Assembly (NCBI GenBank): GCA_034670405.1
Contig: JAXDDX010000004.1
Span: forward strand, 8,256,001 to 8,320,000
Direction: 5' to 3'
DNA from: Hoplostethus atlanticus
Lineage: Eukaryota; Chordata; Actinopteri; Trachichthyiformes; Trachichthyidae
Length of the DNA: 64,000 bases
Every line of letters begins with the position of its first letter. The first letter of the stretch is position 1. The position numbers and the translations under genes are program-made. Below are positions 11,093 through 25,224 of the stretch, in pieces. Below the pieces are notes generated by a model, which saw only the letters and a program-made list of their open reading frames with translations, made no database searches and was not told the origin of the DNA.

Positions 11093-14000
11093 GTCAATGA
11101 CAGTGGCATAGGCACACAGAGCTGAAGGGAGGGCCTTTGGGACATAGCAGGGCTGGGCATGTCTAGGGTTGGCCCACTAAGGGATGTAGCCGAGACCCCA
11201 AACTCTCCTGAGCTACAGGTGAGGTCATACAGGAAGAGGATGAAGAAGAATGATGTAGCAGGATACACGGTAAAGCCCAGCACGCTGATTGTATGGATAC
11301 CTTCGTACAAAAGTAATGTTGTTATTGTACATGCGATGGCAATGCCATTTCAGTTGCATTTCACCATTGCAGTCTATTAGAATTTTCTGAATGTTGAAAT
11401 TGCAAATTGTGCAAAACGGCGTATAAAAACACTTTATTCTGAAGTTGTAATGCAAAACAAAAGAACAAAAAAGAAAAACAACCTCTGACAACCTTCCCAA
11501 AAATACAGAATCTCATAAAAACCACATTTGTGTCGTACATTGTTGAGGAATCCTCAGTGACAGTTTTTATGGTGAACAGGAATATCCATCCACCCTCTCT
11601 GCACTAATACCTCATTTATAACAGCTCAGATTCTCTGTTCCCATAATATTCTGAATGAGACTTAAGTTATTAGCAGGCTCATGGCATAGCTGAAAAATTG
11701 GCACAGGACTCCAGGTAAAGGGCACTAAAGCTAATGAAAAATGAGGAGAGTCATTCCAAAGGCTTTAGTTTTATTAGAAATACAAGGTAATAGCACCAAA
11801 ACCTTAGTCAACATAATGTTCGCTGCCATCTATATGATACCAAATGCCTATGGGGCACTATTCATCCACAGAGGAATAAAGGAACGTGGGTAAAAAAAAA
11901 TACATACCATGCTTACTCTTCATTCAGGATTACCACCACAAATCACTTTTGCTCAATTCATTACATGCGTGCAGAGAGGGGGGAGATGCGTGATGGATGA
12001 TTGTCTGCAAATGGACTTGTCGGTAATAGAAAAATGCACATGGTTTAATTAAGGAGGCCTGGACAAGTGGATCCAGAGTGGGTTTGGGTGTCTCTCCACA
12101 TCTATACAGGCAGGCTCATATATCAGGAGATCCTCCAGGCATAGGGCACTAAGCACTATCTGTCCTTCGCCTCATTCTGAGGACACACACAAAAAGAAAG
12201 TGTTCATCATGTTATGGTTGATATTGACAAACACAAAGACGGGGAATGTGAAACAAACAGACAGATTGCACAGCATGTGGAAATCAATGACAATAGCACA
12301 TAGACTCACTGTTGGATTGCATACAGAACTAAAGAGTAGACAACTATTTGAAGTATAAAGAAGTATAAGTATATATTTGTCTGTCTTCCATTTCCTGTCT
12401 GTCTGGTCTGTCTGGTCAGATTCAGGAAGTATACTCAGCAGTTCAAGAGGGAGAGCGAGAGCCATAGATAAGAAAGTCCTAAACATACAGACACACATAA
12501 ACACACACAATGTTCATTCGTCTGCTACTCGGCTTAAAAAAAAAATACCAAGTACACATTTAGAAAAAAGAAGAAAAAAACCCCCCACTTGACTGAATAG
12601 CAGAGTGGAGCAACTAAAAGCAACATTTACCTCTTTATGTCCTCTCCTCCGTCTGCTTCCTCCATTCTGTCCGTCAGTAGTCCTCCACGTCTCGTTCCAG
12701 TGACACAAATCCTATGCAGCTACTTTTGTTTAAAGGCGGGCCATTAATGAAGAGCTCTTCAGCTAAATACATCTTTATTCTGCGATTAACTGTGGTGCTT
12801 GAAGTGAGCGCTGAGGGAGGAGGCTGAGGCCCTTCAGCGTCCAAGCGTTTACAACCACTCTGCCATCAATCAGGCCTTGTGTCCAGTAAGTGCTGCTAAC
12901 ATTTACATGAAATATTCATAAAGCATTCACTTCTGCTTTTCACTCACCCTAATCATTACGTTGAGGCTGCATCCTGTCACCTCTCCACTTTAAAAAAAAA
13001 AAAAAAAGGGGCTACAATCATCTTGGCGAGGGGAGGTGAATTAGGGAATGCGTCCCTGCTTTTATGTCAGGCGTCCCGTAGACAGACACTTTTGTTCCGG
13101 TATAAAAAGTGTCAGTGGGTCAAAGGTCTTCCCCTCTCCCCTGTGATGTTGCCGTATGTTTTGCTGTGGCCGGTTCATAATCCGTGCACTCTGTAGACTA
13201 GGCGCTGTATGCAAGTGGAAATGACTTTTATCATATCAGGTCCTTTATTGATGTAACTCTTCTCTGAATGTGAGTGACTATAAATATGAAGGAGGCCCGC
13301 GGGCTCCGAGGAAGGTTTGCAGCAGGGGTGTCAGCCTGTTTGTGGTCCCGTTGCGTCCAGAGTGCAGATTTAAGAGCGCTCCTGTGTTTTCGTTTGTCAT
13401 GGACAGTCATTTTTGAATTGTCCTGTCTATATAAATATGAAGGAATTTGAATTCTTGCATGTTGCAATTCATGCATTTCACATTTCAACGAGTGCATGTG
13501 CATGTGTGTGTGTGAGTGTATGGTGCATATACATTTGTTTGAACATGCAGCCTATAATGCTGTTTCCACTGGGCTACATTGCATTATATAAATCAATTAC
13601 ACACAAAGGAAATGATTCATCTCAAATGACTCGTACCCGCTGAGACAGCTCTTTACTGCTCTAACTCTGAATGGGTTTGTGTATGGAAAAACTCCTAAAA
13701 CCAACATACCAATATTACACAAAGAGAAGGCTTTGTTATGACCCACAAACACCATCTCATTTCAGACTGTTATCCACCCTCTCTCTCTACCTCTCTATGT
13801 CACTTACCTATGTCTGTAATTAATGTCATTATAATGCAATGAGTATGATGTTCTCATCACTCATGTTAAACCAATCCAAGGCCCAGCCCCTGAACGCCTG
13901 TGATATCCATCAAAGTCCACCGACTGTAGTCAAACACACATCTCTCAGTTCATAATGGCAAGGGAAATTCCGCCTTATTCTTCGCCCATTTGCAATTCTT

Positions 14001-14159
14001 ATTGCTGTGAGAAAGTTAATCTATCCCCTGCAATAACTCATTGGATGTTACAGCTTAAGCGAAGATGTCCTCAGCTACCGTCTTGCATTTCAAACAGGGG
14101 GGCAAAGAGCCTTGGTACAATTTTCCAAACACAACTGAGCTAACACTGATTTATTGCTC
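11093..14159. other. Non-coding stretch, nothing recognised
   Basis: No coding, RNA gene or transposon signal was seen. A 15-base poly-A run lies near 12991-13006, and at 12391-12420 GTCTGTCTGGTCT words repeat imperfectly. Open frames of up to 112 codons are without domains. Confidence 0.55.
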
Positions 14160-14620
14160 CAGTTTATATAACTCATATTAGGAATTCATGGACCTGGCAA
14201 AAGGGATTAGAGCGTTTATTTCAGGCAGGGAGATGATCCTGTCATTAATGGTCGATACTTTCATCATCGTTTAAACCAGAGGAATTTGCCCGGTGACGAA
14301 TCGCGGCGGACATAGCTATCAGGGTTGTGCAGCTGTACTTGTTATCTGCCCGCGACCCGCTCTGCTCGGTGAACGTAGACCAGCGCCCATCAAACTTGGA
14401 TTAGGCTGTCAATCAAGCGTCGGCCGCTTATATTGTGTTACGATTTCTCCCAAATGTCACCAAGATCAGAGTAATTTCTTGGCTAATTGCATCTCGTCTC
14501 CCTTTAATGCTGCACGTTTAATGGTTTTGTTACATTGCGTGACAAGATGGTGTTTCTCTCACACTGGCGCGGTGATGAGCAGAAAGAGGGCCCCGCTTTT
14601 GTTTAGAGAAGGAAATTAAA
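14160..14620. promoter_or_regulatory. Candidate conserved non-coding element with a PBX/MEIS decamer
   Basis: Repeat-free sequence with CTGTCAATCA at 14406-14415, the exact reverse complement of TGATTGACAG, the published PBX-MEIS/PREP composite site, and GGCTAATTGC at 14481-14490. CpG words are more frequent around 14295-14430 than in neighbouring DNA. A 108-codon frame overlaps it but has no domain. Enhancer function is inference. Confidence 0.35.
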
Positions 14621-17600
14621 GAATAAATGACTGGTAAAGTTCAGAGGGCGTATTTCTGAAATGGCAGCAAACAAAGAGAAGAAACTGAGAAATGATCCCA
14701 ATCTTGCCATAACGTGACATCAATTACACCAAATTTTCATTAGAAAGGCGTCGCTCCCTAAGTCTGCAAGCTTTGCCTGGGTGTTTCATTCTGGCAGCAT
14801 GTTACACTGGAGATCTGTGTCAAAGCCAGTTCAGAGCAATATTGAGGATTTCCTCTCCTCTGACACCTACTTTTTTTTCACATAGCACTGACTCGGTTTG
14901 AACATGACAAGTACAATTTCAAGCGTTTTACCATATCCCTGTGCTTCACTACAACTAACAATGGTACAGAGGATCACACCATATTGTAGCCACAATACAG
15001 CCGTTAATTTGCTCTTCTCATAAATCTCTGCTGGGGAAAACTGTATTAACCACGTTGGCGAGCTGAAAAAGCATTGCACCAAAGTACTGAAATACTAATT
15101 CCACTGGGTGTCGTCTGGCAGGATTACATTTACAATACGTGCCAAGTTGTACTGGAGGGCACAAATAATTACGGAAATTGTGTTTCTCAAATTCCTCAAC
15201 GGCCAAACATGCACTGCGGGAACTGATTCATTACTGTACCGCCGTGGTGAACGCTCTGTTGTAATACCAGGTAATATGGAGGTACCGTGTACAACACAGA
15301 GGCCACTGGAAGACTATCTTACTCACGACTAACATCTTTATTTCTGATATTTTAAACCGTGTTGTTGTCGTTCTCTCCCCTGGATAAATAGTTACATCAT
15401 AGTTTTGAGGGGAAGCAACATTTGTATTGCAGCAGTTACTAGTACAGATTCAATAGAGTTCATTTGTACCTGTGGCATCTTAACATTTACACTGTTAATT
15501 TAGTTTATGTAGGTTACATGTTAATAACAGCGGTGGTGTGAAAACAAGCTTAAGAGGAAGATGGAAGTAGTGAGGTCGTTTTATATTATAGTATAAATTA
15601 TAGTTTGTTTGTCCATAGTGTTCATTATATAAAGACAGAAAACCAGTCAGACAAGGTGATGTGATGCACTCAACAGTTGTTAACACTCCAATAGATTCAA
15701 GAAGTTTATTATTGTTTGTATTGTATTAATTGAAGAAATGCAAGTAAAAACCTTGATTATCAGCTTCTCCTTACATCCACAAAGTTTACACCAGAAGATA
15801 ATCACGTACGAGGGCGAAGAAACAACAAAACAAGAAATAACAAACACTAAACTACTTTCCACGAGTGCACTTAACCTCCTCTTCATGGTGAGCAATCCCA
15901 CTTTACATTTCCTGTGGCTAAATGCGTGTCTCTAATTCACAAATGAGGGGACGTTTTGAGTGGCCCTCTGTCTCCGCGATGAGCAAATGCTGCAATTAAC
16001 TTTTCCTCCCTTTTTTCTAAGGGGAGAAGGTGTTTTAAAGACATTAGTCTACAGTCAGCTACTGCTGGCTACCGCTGAACGCAAACAGACAATTTATCTG
16101 TAGTATTTAATATTACAGTGGATGATAATAGCCCATTTATGCTGCATTATTGAAGGATGATTTAATGGACAAATCTAAAGGGAAATGGCCATTAGACATT
16201 ATTACTGTCACTATTTGAAATGCATACAGAATCCAAGTTTCCATCCAGCCAAACAATGTTTTCTGTTTTAACGTGTTATTTTCACTGTTTCATGGCATAC
16301 TGTGCATTAACTCAAGAGTCAGTATTAATGAGTGTGTGTGTGTCTGGTGAAGCTGGTTACAGGTATATACAAGGTGTATGTGTGAGGACCTTGATAGGGA
16401 TTTATGGTCAAAATAGCAATAATAAGCAACATCATGTACGCTTGGTGTTACTGCTGACATGACATTCTGCTAAATAATAAGCATATGTCAGGATTAAACC
16501 TGACTTAGTCCTTTAATGATCTCATTGTGTCCACACATGCATTGTGTGTATGTGTGTATTTGTGAGTGTGTCTATGCATGCCCATGTATGTGTATGTGTG
16601 TATCATTACAACAAGGGCTGGTTGCATCCACGAGCAAAATGGCTGCATAATTGGCGATGTCCATGACACCGTGCTCTCTGTAGGTGCTTTTTCTGCATGT
16701 TGCCCAGACTCTAATTACTGGGGTTTCAGCGGGGAGGTAAGGCAGGCGATGAGGAGAGAGCAGCCCGTGCCGCCTGATTCTGTCAACTGATGGGTTGTTC
16801 TGTCTGCCGCACAGCCAGGCAGCCCAGAATCCCTGGAGTGAGTTTGGGAAAGACCCAGGGACTGGTCATATCAACAAATCTTAATCAAAAGCCTGAAATT
16901 GTCAGCTGTCATACACTTTTTGTGATCTTTGATACCTTGCCCCTCCTCTGACCCACACACCGCCAAATAATACTACCTACACACACACACACACGCAATC
17001 AGAGCATAAAGATATTCACACTCACATAGCTTACACATACACTCTCACACACACACTCCCACATATGCATGCACATACACACCAACAGACCTCAGCATGA
17101 TATTTTATTAATATATTATTTAGAATATAATTCACGGATCACATTATTCTGTTTTATTTCTCGGTAAAATAAGGATTCCCAGCTGAAGGTCACCGGAGTG
17201 TGTTTGTCTGGTTCTGCAATATAGCAAAATTATGCTGCAGGATTTTGGATCAAATCTGACACTTTAGAAAACAACCCCCCCATTATATGACGAAGGAAAC
17301 CAGCGTTTCTATATCCCAACATGGTGTGCTCCAGTTCAAGAATATAGCACGCTTGGTTTAGTCAGGTCAGCGGCAAACCACGCCATTTTATTTCACCCCG
17401 AGTCCCCTTTCAGACAACTTAAACTTGTGCTTCAATTCAGGAGAGAATTGAAAAGCTGTGTGGCTTTGATCGACCGACTGTTACTAAGAAGCTTTGAGAG
17501 GTTTAAAGGACCTAAAATGTATAAAATGGACGGATCAAGTACAAGCACAAATTTGACGGTTCAGAGGCAGGTTAGACGTCGAAAAGTAAGAGTATTCCCA

Positions 17601-17859
17601 TACAATATATATCCAGTTAGTGCATATTAGAGGACGACAGACGACAAAAATGGAATCTAAGGGCCGGTTAGCACCATAGCTAAGCATTCACATGAGCAGG
17701 GGGCAAACACAGCTCTATCTTTGAGTGAGGCTCTGCCCACAGAGTAAACACAATACACTCTCTTTTTCTCATTTCTTCTCAGTGGTTCTTGATGAAGATA
17801 GGGGCCATGCTTCGACTCCATCATACCTGTTAGTTGTGACATATAGTATATGATCAGTT
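14621..17859. other. Non-coding stretch, nothing recognised
   Basis: Ordinary mixed DNA. Short, impure CA/GT-rich patches occur at 16540-16600 and 16980-17080. No gene, RNA or clear mobile element is seen. Confidence 0.55.
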
Positions 17860-18300
17860 TAAAGTTTAAAGGACTACGCCAACTTTTGGGACTCTGGCCC
17901 AATGGTCACCTTACCCAATATCTGAGGAGGGGATTGAAACCAAAATCATCTCTGTGTCTCTGGTAGATTTTACATTGCCTTTACATTGGCTGTTCTTAAC
18001 ACCCGGTGTTGTGTAGGTCTTTGCTGGAAAAAATTCTCTGTTGCACGGGAAGTGATGTGTTTCTGACAGTAGCAACAGTGGTTTGTTTGGAATAAATAGA
18101 AGAAGAATTGGGTAGTTAACATGAGCAGCGATAGCCACCGTTGATGAACAGACAAAGAAACGAGCACCACCTACAGAAACTTCATCAACAGAAAATCCAA
18201 GGGAAAAGACGTCACAGTGCTGGAGACACTGTTTGATTGTGAAATGTTCTGGGAAGTGGATTTTCAGTGCAGCTACAATGGAGTTTAATAGCAAGCAAAT
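17860..18300. repeat. Possible dispersed fish repeat
   Basis: The sequence starting AAAGGACTACGCCAACTTTTG resembles, from memory, a dispersed element frequent in fish DNA whose other strand reads AAAAGTTGGCGTAGTCC. I cannot find matching terminal repeats or a target duplication, so neither ends nor class are certain. Confidence 0.25.
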
Positions 18301-18929
18301 AAATAAAACGGTGATCTAAAACATAAACTGAGAATCAAAGACCAACGGCTTCTTTCTCGACTCATAAATCTGCACCGATGCTCAACAATTATACAAGGAG
18401 AAATCCATCATAGCAAGGGCAGAGATTCCACCAACCACTTAGACAACATAAATGTAGCCTAAACTACAGAACTTCATCACACAGTAACTCCTGGAATGCA
18501 TTGAACATCACAGATTGATGATAGGTAACAGTGTACGAGTATCCGAGGGTGGATGGGAGGGGGTATAGAAAAGAGTTGTGTCCAGTGCTTAACTGTCCTT
18601 GGATCCCTAACTGAATCATAGTGAGACCAAATAGTGTGCAGCGATGAAACTTACAGCAAGGTGGAAAGTGTGGACTAGAGACATTTACTAGTAACGGACA
18701 ACGGACTTTTTGCGTCGACCCAATCCCAAAACAATTCGCTTGCTGATTGGAATGCATCTTTAACTAATTGTTAAATTAAAAAATAAAAATAAATGAAAGA
18801 ACGTTTTAGTGCCGTCAAAAACAATATCACCACTTAATTGCTAATCCGAAGATAAAAAACACATTTCTCTTTTGTTAATAAGGACACGTCAACAGTGGTC
18901 CTGCCCTCCAATAATGAAACGGGCTTGGA
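18301..18929. other. Non-coding stretch
   Basis: AT-rich with no recognisable gene, repeat or RNA. It leads into the candidate element at 18930. Confidence 0.5.
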
Positions 18930-19150
18930 CAGATAATGATAATTGTTATTTATTCCGCTGCTGCCCAGGTTTATTTGGGCCAATACGGCACCACGGACCT
19001 CTCTCACTTTGGTAATTAAGCCTGTTGATACTGCAGGATGCTTACCTGCAATTATGCCATTATAATGAGCAGGCAGCGGACGGGATGAGAGGCAAGGCGA
19101 GGTCAGCCGGAGGCAGCCGAGCATTGGTGTTTTAATAGACACTTAAATAT
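18930..19150. promoter_or_regulatory. Candidate conserved non-coding element
   Basis: Contains AATGATAATTGTTATTTATT near 18935, GGTAATTAAG at 19011-19020 and GCAATTATGCCATTATAATG near 19048, separated by GC-richer, non-repetitive DNA. The clustering of TAAT/ATTA words with CCACGGACC and CAGGTTTATTTGGG blocks looks like a vertebrate enhancer. This is by eye only. Confidence 0.35.
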
Positions 19151-22045
19151 TGTTAATTTAGCTCCTGGTAATGGAGAAGTCTCGCTGGCAGAAAATATCT
19201 ACAGTTCCGGGCATAGTAAGTCATTGGCATGTGGGTGAGGGGCTTTGTGAGTGAAGGATGAAAATTCTCTCTTAAACTACTCAGAGAGACTTCTGGTTAC
19301 TGCCCAGAGGAGGATCTCAACATCTTCTCCTTGTTATCGGAGGCAGCCTTGGCATGTTTTCAACTCCGTAGACTGTTGATGGGTTTAGGCAAAGGTTTGG
19401 CAGGTCCTCACCTGTTCTCGCCCCGCAAAATGTGTCAGTGTCAGGCTGAGTGCTGGGTTTTTATATAGAAGAACCGAGGACTGAGGAAATGAGGAAAAAA
19501 AAATACTTGAAATTAAGAACGGGTGACATAGTGGAAGGTGAAAATACGCTTTTAGATGCTTCCGGATTCCAAGAAAAGCAGCATTAGATGAAAGAAATTC
19601 CAAGTACATCTGTACGATTAGATTATAGAAAGTTAAGAATATCCAAATGTGTCTTGATGTGAGGTGAACAGTTAGTTGCATCAAAATAATTGGAATAAAT
19701 TGGGAAGAATATATATTTTTTGCCTGAAAAGTTTTGTTGAAAATGCATGGCATAAACTGTATACTACTAAGTACTATAGTGTTTGTGTTGCTGGTCCAGA
19801 TGGCGAGACAATCAGTCCAGTTGATCTGAGACGATGTACATTTTTCGCTCTCCATTTTCCTCCCCTTGTTTAACACACTGATCTGCTGGTTTTCCCTCAC
19901 CCACTCCATGGATCATGTATCATCGGTATGATTGTGTAGGCGTATAAACACACACATGCACGCACACGCGCACACACACACAGCATTGGTACAGTGGGTT
20001 ATTATAACTCCTGCGCTGGTCCCTGCGAAGGTGGTGTGATAACAGTCATTAGGGTAGCCGTGGGAGGAAACTGAGTCTTATTAGAGGAGCATGGAGATTC
20101 ATTGGAAAAACAAGCGCTTTCATTAACAGGTGCGAAGCTATGCATATACATAAACACACCTTGGGTAGCGCGCCGTCCTCACACATGCACGTGAAAAGCA
20201 GCTGCTTATTAACACAACAACATTGCAATTAGTGTAGATATATGAGTATCAATTAGAATGGACGACAATGTATGTGTAGACGTCTAGATGTCTATGCATG
20301 GAAAAACCTTGCTGAGGTAGGAGTGTAAAGTAAAGTGTAAAGTGTAAAGCACTGTAAATACAAAGTCATTGCAGTAGTGCTGATTTGTCTGTCTGTACCT
20401 AACTAGAAGTGAACTAAATATTAGTTGTCTCCTGCACCTTACTCCTCTTTAAGAGAGTGAGAGATACCTGCATTATACTGGCAGTATCCTTACTGCACTA
20501 GGCTTTGTGTTTGATGGAAATTTATATCATTGCTTCGAGTTTCTCCTTCGTAATTACTGAGTTAATACATTGCAATTACAATTTAGAAGTCATCTTTAAC
20601 AGCAAATAATGTGAAATCACTATTATCCTAACAATACACAATAATAAACAGTTCATATTAGGCCTTTTATGTTCAAGCTCTTCATTATGATACTTTTAGT
20701 GTCAAGTCCATCTCTGAGTCTTCCTCTTTAATGCAAAGTTTGTTATTTTGCTCATCCCTGTTTTTTTTGTTTTCTTATAACGAAACCAGCACAAGTGCAG
20801 GGCAGCACCAGAGAGGTCTGGAATCAGATGGATCAGAAAACACTTTCCTATGTGACACATTTAGTGCATAACATGTTTCCAGTGAGAGCTCTTGAATGGG
20901 TAGATTTTTGAAATGTGCCAGAGTGGCTCCCCACTGAGCAGTAAGCTCGGTCTTTGATGTATCGCGCTGTAATGTGGTTGTTATCCATAATCGGCTTGAA
21001 TTCAGGAGGGCCACGGCTGAAAGAGACGTACAGCAGTAACATGGTCTCGTGGTACATTCATATGTGACTGTCTCCCCGTTTCAAATTCTCCACCCTTGTC
21101 CACCGCGACCAGAACTAAATACCCCAAAACCCAAGCATATGCAGACAAAAAAATACAACGTAGGATTTAGTCTGAAGATGCTGTAAAAAAGTATAACATC
21201 AGTACATTTTTTTTCCAAACCTGTGAACCCCAGAGACGACGCTCCATACAGTTCCTTCCTGCTCGTGCAAATATTTTGTTTCTGCGTGTTTTGTGATATC
21301 AGAAGTTTAAACAAGAAATAATCCTGACGCTGTCGCATTAAGCTGTGATATGAAAAGTGGGAGTTTGTGATACGCATCCATGTAAGGAAGTGAATATGGA
21401 GATGATATTTTGCATTGCATGAATAACAATCAACATAAGGCGGGAACAAAGAAATGGTCTGAAATATGAACCTTATTATGCAGTAAAATGAGATCCCTAG
21501 TAATGGGGTTTTAATGTTGCAGAAGAGGCGCTGAATTCTCTAAAAAAAACAACTTGGACCATAAAATTCTCACCATATAATAATCTGGGAAAGTCATTTG
21601 AGCTATTTTGTTGTCATTCATCTCCCAAATAATATGGTTGCTCTCCAAAATCAAACGCCGTAACCCCGACCTTCTACCCCGTTTGCGCTCATCCGCAACG
21701 TTCAATAGATATTAATCTACCTGTAATACATAGAAATAGACATTTTGATGATGCTGTTAGGGCCCCTAAAACAGTTTGAGAGCAAGCTTAGTGAGGGATA
21801 AATAAAGTTAAGCACCCAGATTGTGATTATTGCTCTAAAGGTCTGCAATATTATTACCATCTAGCCCGCGCTTAGGGTTTTAATTTAGCACTGACAATGT
21901 GCTTATGCAGGCCTCCACTGATTAGACTTCTTTGTTGCACCAACAGTTTTTAATATAGTGTGAATTACCCACTGTGCTTGTTTATACCACCCGAACAGGA
22001 CTGGAAATCAGCAGCAAGCCTAGTTGAAATTAAAGATGGTAGCGG
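19151..22045. other. Non-coding stretch, mostly AT-rich
   Basis: No gene is recognised; the 174-codon minus-strand frame at 19385-19909 has no domain. GTGTAAA words repeat at 20326-20350. A short CA-rich patch lies at 19950-19983. Confidence 0.5.
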
Positions 22046-22100
22046 TACGACAGAGGGAGAGAGATACAGAGAGAGGGAGAGAGAGAGAGACAGCAAAAGA
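22046..22100. repeat. (GA)n-rich microsatellite with ACAGA interruptions
   Basis: A GAGAGAGA array with CAGA and GGGA interruptions on the plus strand. The Arg/Glu-rich frame over it is a repeat product. Confidence 0.9.
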
Positions 22101-22779
22101 CAGACAGCCAGATAGAAGGAAATTAAATGAGATTGTGGGGTGGCGTTGGGGGTGTAGTGTGTTTGTAAAGGAGAGTAATCAAACTGCAAAAAAGAGACCA
22201 AAATATAATATTGAATGTGGATGACTCTGACATTAGCCGGACTGTAATAGTTAGGTTTGAGAGCCCACCCTCATTGAGGCTCAGGAGAATGAATGGAAGT
22301 ATACTAGTTATGCATCATTACAGGGGGAAGAGCTGTCCACTTCCTGCTGGGAAGAGATGCCCTCTGCTTTCACACTAAGCGGAGTAGTTCACAAAATAAC
22401 AACATACCAAGTGTTTGTCGCCTCTCTTTGAAAGAGGGGCTCATATGAAGAGCCCGTGGAAAAGGATACGCCTCCATTTAGATTTAAAAAGCAGGCCATC
22501 TAATGTACGGCCCACGAGAGAAGTCCTAATAGTACACGGGGGTTTAAAGATAGTAGAGGAGGAATGGGTGTCAGCTAAATAAAAACGCACAATTAAATGA
22601 AAATAGCGTGCAATTTGGTTTTCCATCCATTCCAATGAAAAATAGCATGGGAGCAACATTTGAGATTCAATTAGAAAAATGCATCAGATTGTTAAAAAAA
22701 AAAGAAAAAAAAGTTGGTTTTCTTTTGACGGCATGTGAGCATCAATTTGTATTGTGAAGAAGGCCTGAGATCTTTTTTC
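22101..22779. other. Non-coding stretch
   Basis: No gene or mobile element was recognised. An A-rich tract lies at 22693-22712. Confidence 0.5.
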
Positions 22780-23290
22780 GACCAAGGTCTTATTCACTTC
22801 AGAGGTTCAACAGATTAGCGATCCGCTGGGCTGCGATGGCTCTTCAGCATCGAGCTTTACGTCCAATTTAAAGTGTCTTAAGAGCATTCTTGTCATTAGT
22901 GTTTACTCTGAGTGTGACATTAAAGAGAATAAAACCACATCAGCCCCGTGTTGATCTTTTTGAAGGCTCCGGAGAAACAGGCCCCAACATTTTATCTTGG
23001 CAGACAGCAGTTTCAGAGGTTATGGATAGGCCAGCTTGCCCACGCCATTATTTACCAATGGACCAGAATGTCAGCCTTCCTCTATACCTCTTTTCTTTTC
23101 TCCCTATATTGTTTGCTCCCTGCCTTTTGTGAAAGGGGGTACTTTTATGGAGGTGAGCGGCGAGAGAAAATATTTCTATCTCGCCATCAATGGATCAATG
23201 GAGATGTGTTTACCTGTCCAGGGGCCCACAATGTTCACTCCGTAATAATGGATATTAAACACCTTGTTGACTGAGAGCTTTTGTCCTGGT
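22780..23290. promoter_or_regulatory. Candidate conserved non-coding element(s)
   Basis: A repeat-free block with balanced composition, including GATTAGCGATCCGCTGG at 22813-22829 and GACATTAAAGAGAATAAAAC near 22917. Several short frames cross it but none has a domain. Likely one or two enhancers; the evidence is visual only. Confidence 0.25.
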
Positions 23291-24836
23291 CACTCCGTCA
23301 ATCTGTCACACGCTGCCGGCCGGTGGAGGACACACACCTCTGTGGGGTTACGGCGGGCACCTCCGTCAGCTAGCGTCTGTCAAACTGTAGGCTACGCCGG
23401 ACAGGGACAGCCCCCCCCCTCCTCCCCAGACAAAAGAGGACATGTCGGGTCAATGAGATTCTCAGTAATTAAACTGAAAGGGGTCATTTTCAGTGCAAAC
23501 TCTGGACCCCTTCAGGTTTAAGTGGAAGGTTGGACGATGCTGGCCTCTGCACACACGGCCAGATCAGTCTTTTCACACCGGGGATGGAGTAAAAGGCTTG
23601 CCTGAGGTTTCTGAAGGGAGAGATTGATCGCCACATAACACATTTGAAACAATACATAATCTTCACTACTGTAGACTGCTGATCTCTTTGGAGTAGAACT
23701 TTTGATGAATGGCGCTAAGGTGGCGATCAAACCATTAACCCACCAATTACACCTCACATAAACTCAACTTTACAAGTGTTAAGCTTTAGGGGAAGTATTA
23801 ATATGTTACGGGGGTTGTGGTCAAAGACAGATACCTGCTGAATTTGTAGCGTCGTCAGCTAAATCCTCCGCCCCCCCTCCAGTTAGACACAGCTCAAAAT
23901 GAGTTGTCTCTCCCCGTTTTTTAATCATCACTCCACACCTTCTCCATATTCCAAACTGTTCTTCATTGAATAATAACTGCCTCACATGTGGTGCCGTTTT
24001 TTAGCTCATAGCTCAATAAAACACAAACCCATGCTCGTTTTGTGGCTGTTGGGGCACTTTGGGGAAATGCAGAGTCTAGCTTTCTGGCCTGGGCGTAGCG
24101 GCGTGATGGGAGCAGCAGAATAAAAAGGCTGGGGTTTGTTTTACATAAAGGCTGCAGCCATCAGGACTCAGCAGGACAGGCGGTGAGTGGCTCTCCGGGC
24201 CTGATAAATCACAACCTGCATTCATTCATTCAGCACATTCAGACTCAGACCCACATTTCTCTCCCAGCCAGCTCTGCTGACTCCTCACTTCTGCTCCTGT
24301 TTAATATGTGACCTTACGCCAGGATTTTAGTTTCACTGTTCAGGAGGGAAAAGGTGAGACGGCTGACAGCGTGGCGCTAGTTTGGGATTTTTTAAAATTG
24401 TTTGGGAGATAAAACAGCTAAAACTGATACGGGAAATATCTGGAAATTAATTGAGTTTAACTCCACGTGATTTACAGTGTGACGTACACAATGGTTTTGT
24501 CGATCTGTTACATGTTTTGTAACATAAATGACAAATACCATACCATACCATCTTTACATTTATTCAGAAGAGACAAGCGACACAAAATGTGAATATAGAA
24601 ATACCATATTCAGTGAGCTCTACTTTGCATGTGTATCGCAAATCCACTCCAAGTATTAGTGTATATTTTTGGCTTTCTTAAAGACAAATTCTCGGTGCTC
24701 TTTAGGTTTAATGGAATTCATAGTAGTGAGTGACAGGGTTTGAATAGACTGGAGAAAATGGGGAGGTAAAAGGGGCATTAAGAGCAGCTAAAGAGGTGGG
24801 GGTTGGCTAAGGACTGACACCAGCTTCTCCCTGTGA

Positions 24837-24838
<2 letters not shown>
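23291..24838. other. Non-coding stretch
   Basis: No gene was recognised. Near 24225 CATTCATTCATTCAG forms a short CATT tandem. Near 24537 CATACCATACCAT is a brief pentamer repeat. Confidence 0.5.

Positions 24839-24874
<36 letters not shown>
24839..24874. repeat. (CA)n microsatellite
   Basis: About 18 CA units. A GT run of about 10 units follows at 24912-24931; being of opposite sense, the two runs form a loose inverted pair about 40 bases apart. Confidence 0.97.
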
Positions 24875-24875
<1 letters not shown>

Positions 24876-24911
24876 TCAATGAGGGGTCAAGGTACACTCA
24901 TTTGAATACTG

Positions 24912-24931
24912 CGTGTGTGTGTGTGTGTGTG
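24912..24931. repeat. (GT)10 microsatellite
   Basis: An uninterrupted GT run, the inverse of the CA run just upstream. Confidence 0.95.
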
Positions 24932-25224
24932 CATGCACGTTATTTGCAAAAACGTACTTTTCACTCTTTGTTTCATTGGCTGAAAGGACCTGCAATACTC
25001 AAAAGACACCAACCTACTACTACTGGCTACTCGCGCACATAAAGCTCAAACACTATTTGAAAAAAATCCACTTATAAAAATAGTCTAGTCTAAAAGTTCA
25101 AGGAATAGCAGATCACTTTTCTCTCACTACATTGATAGAATATGAGTCAACAGGCCAGGGCAGAGGCTGGTGATGGTAATGGTTTGTTGGTTGAATGCTT
25201 GTGAGCTGCGTTTACCTTGATACA

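Noticed and set aside
10738-11100. 120-codon frame with a Thr-His run, and similar frames at 58812-59177 and 5702-5947
   Set aside because: The runs are translations of CA microsatellites.
19385-19909. 174-codon minus-strand frame
   Set aside because: No domain, ordinary AT-rich non-coding composition and no splice sites of note.
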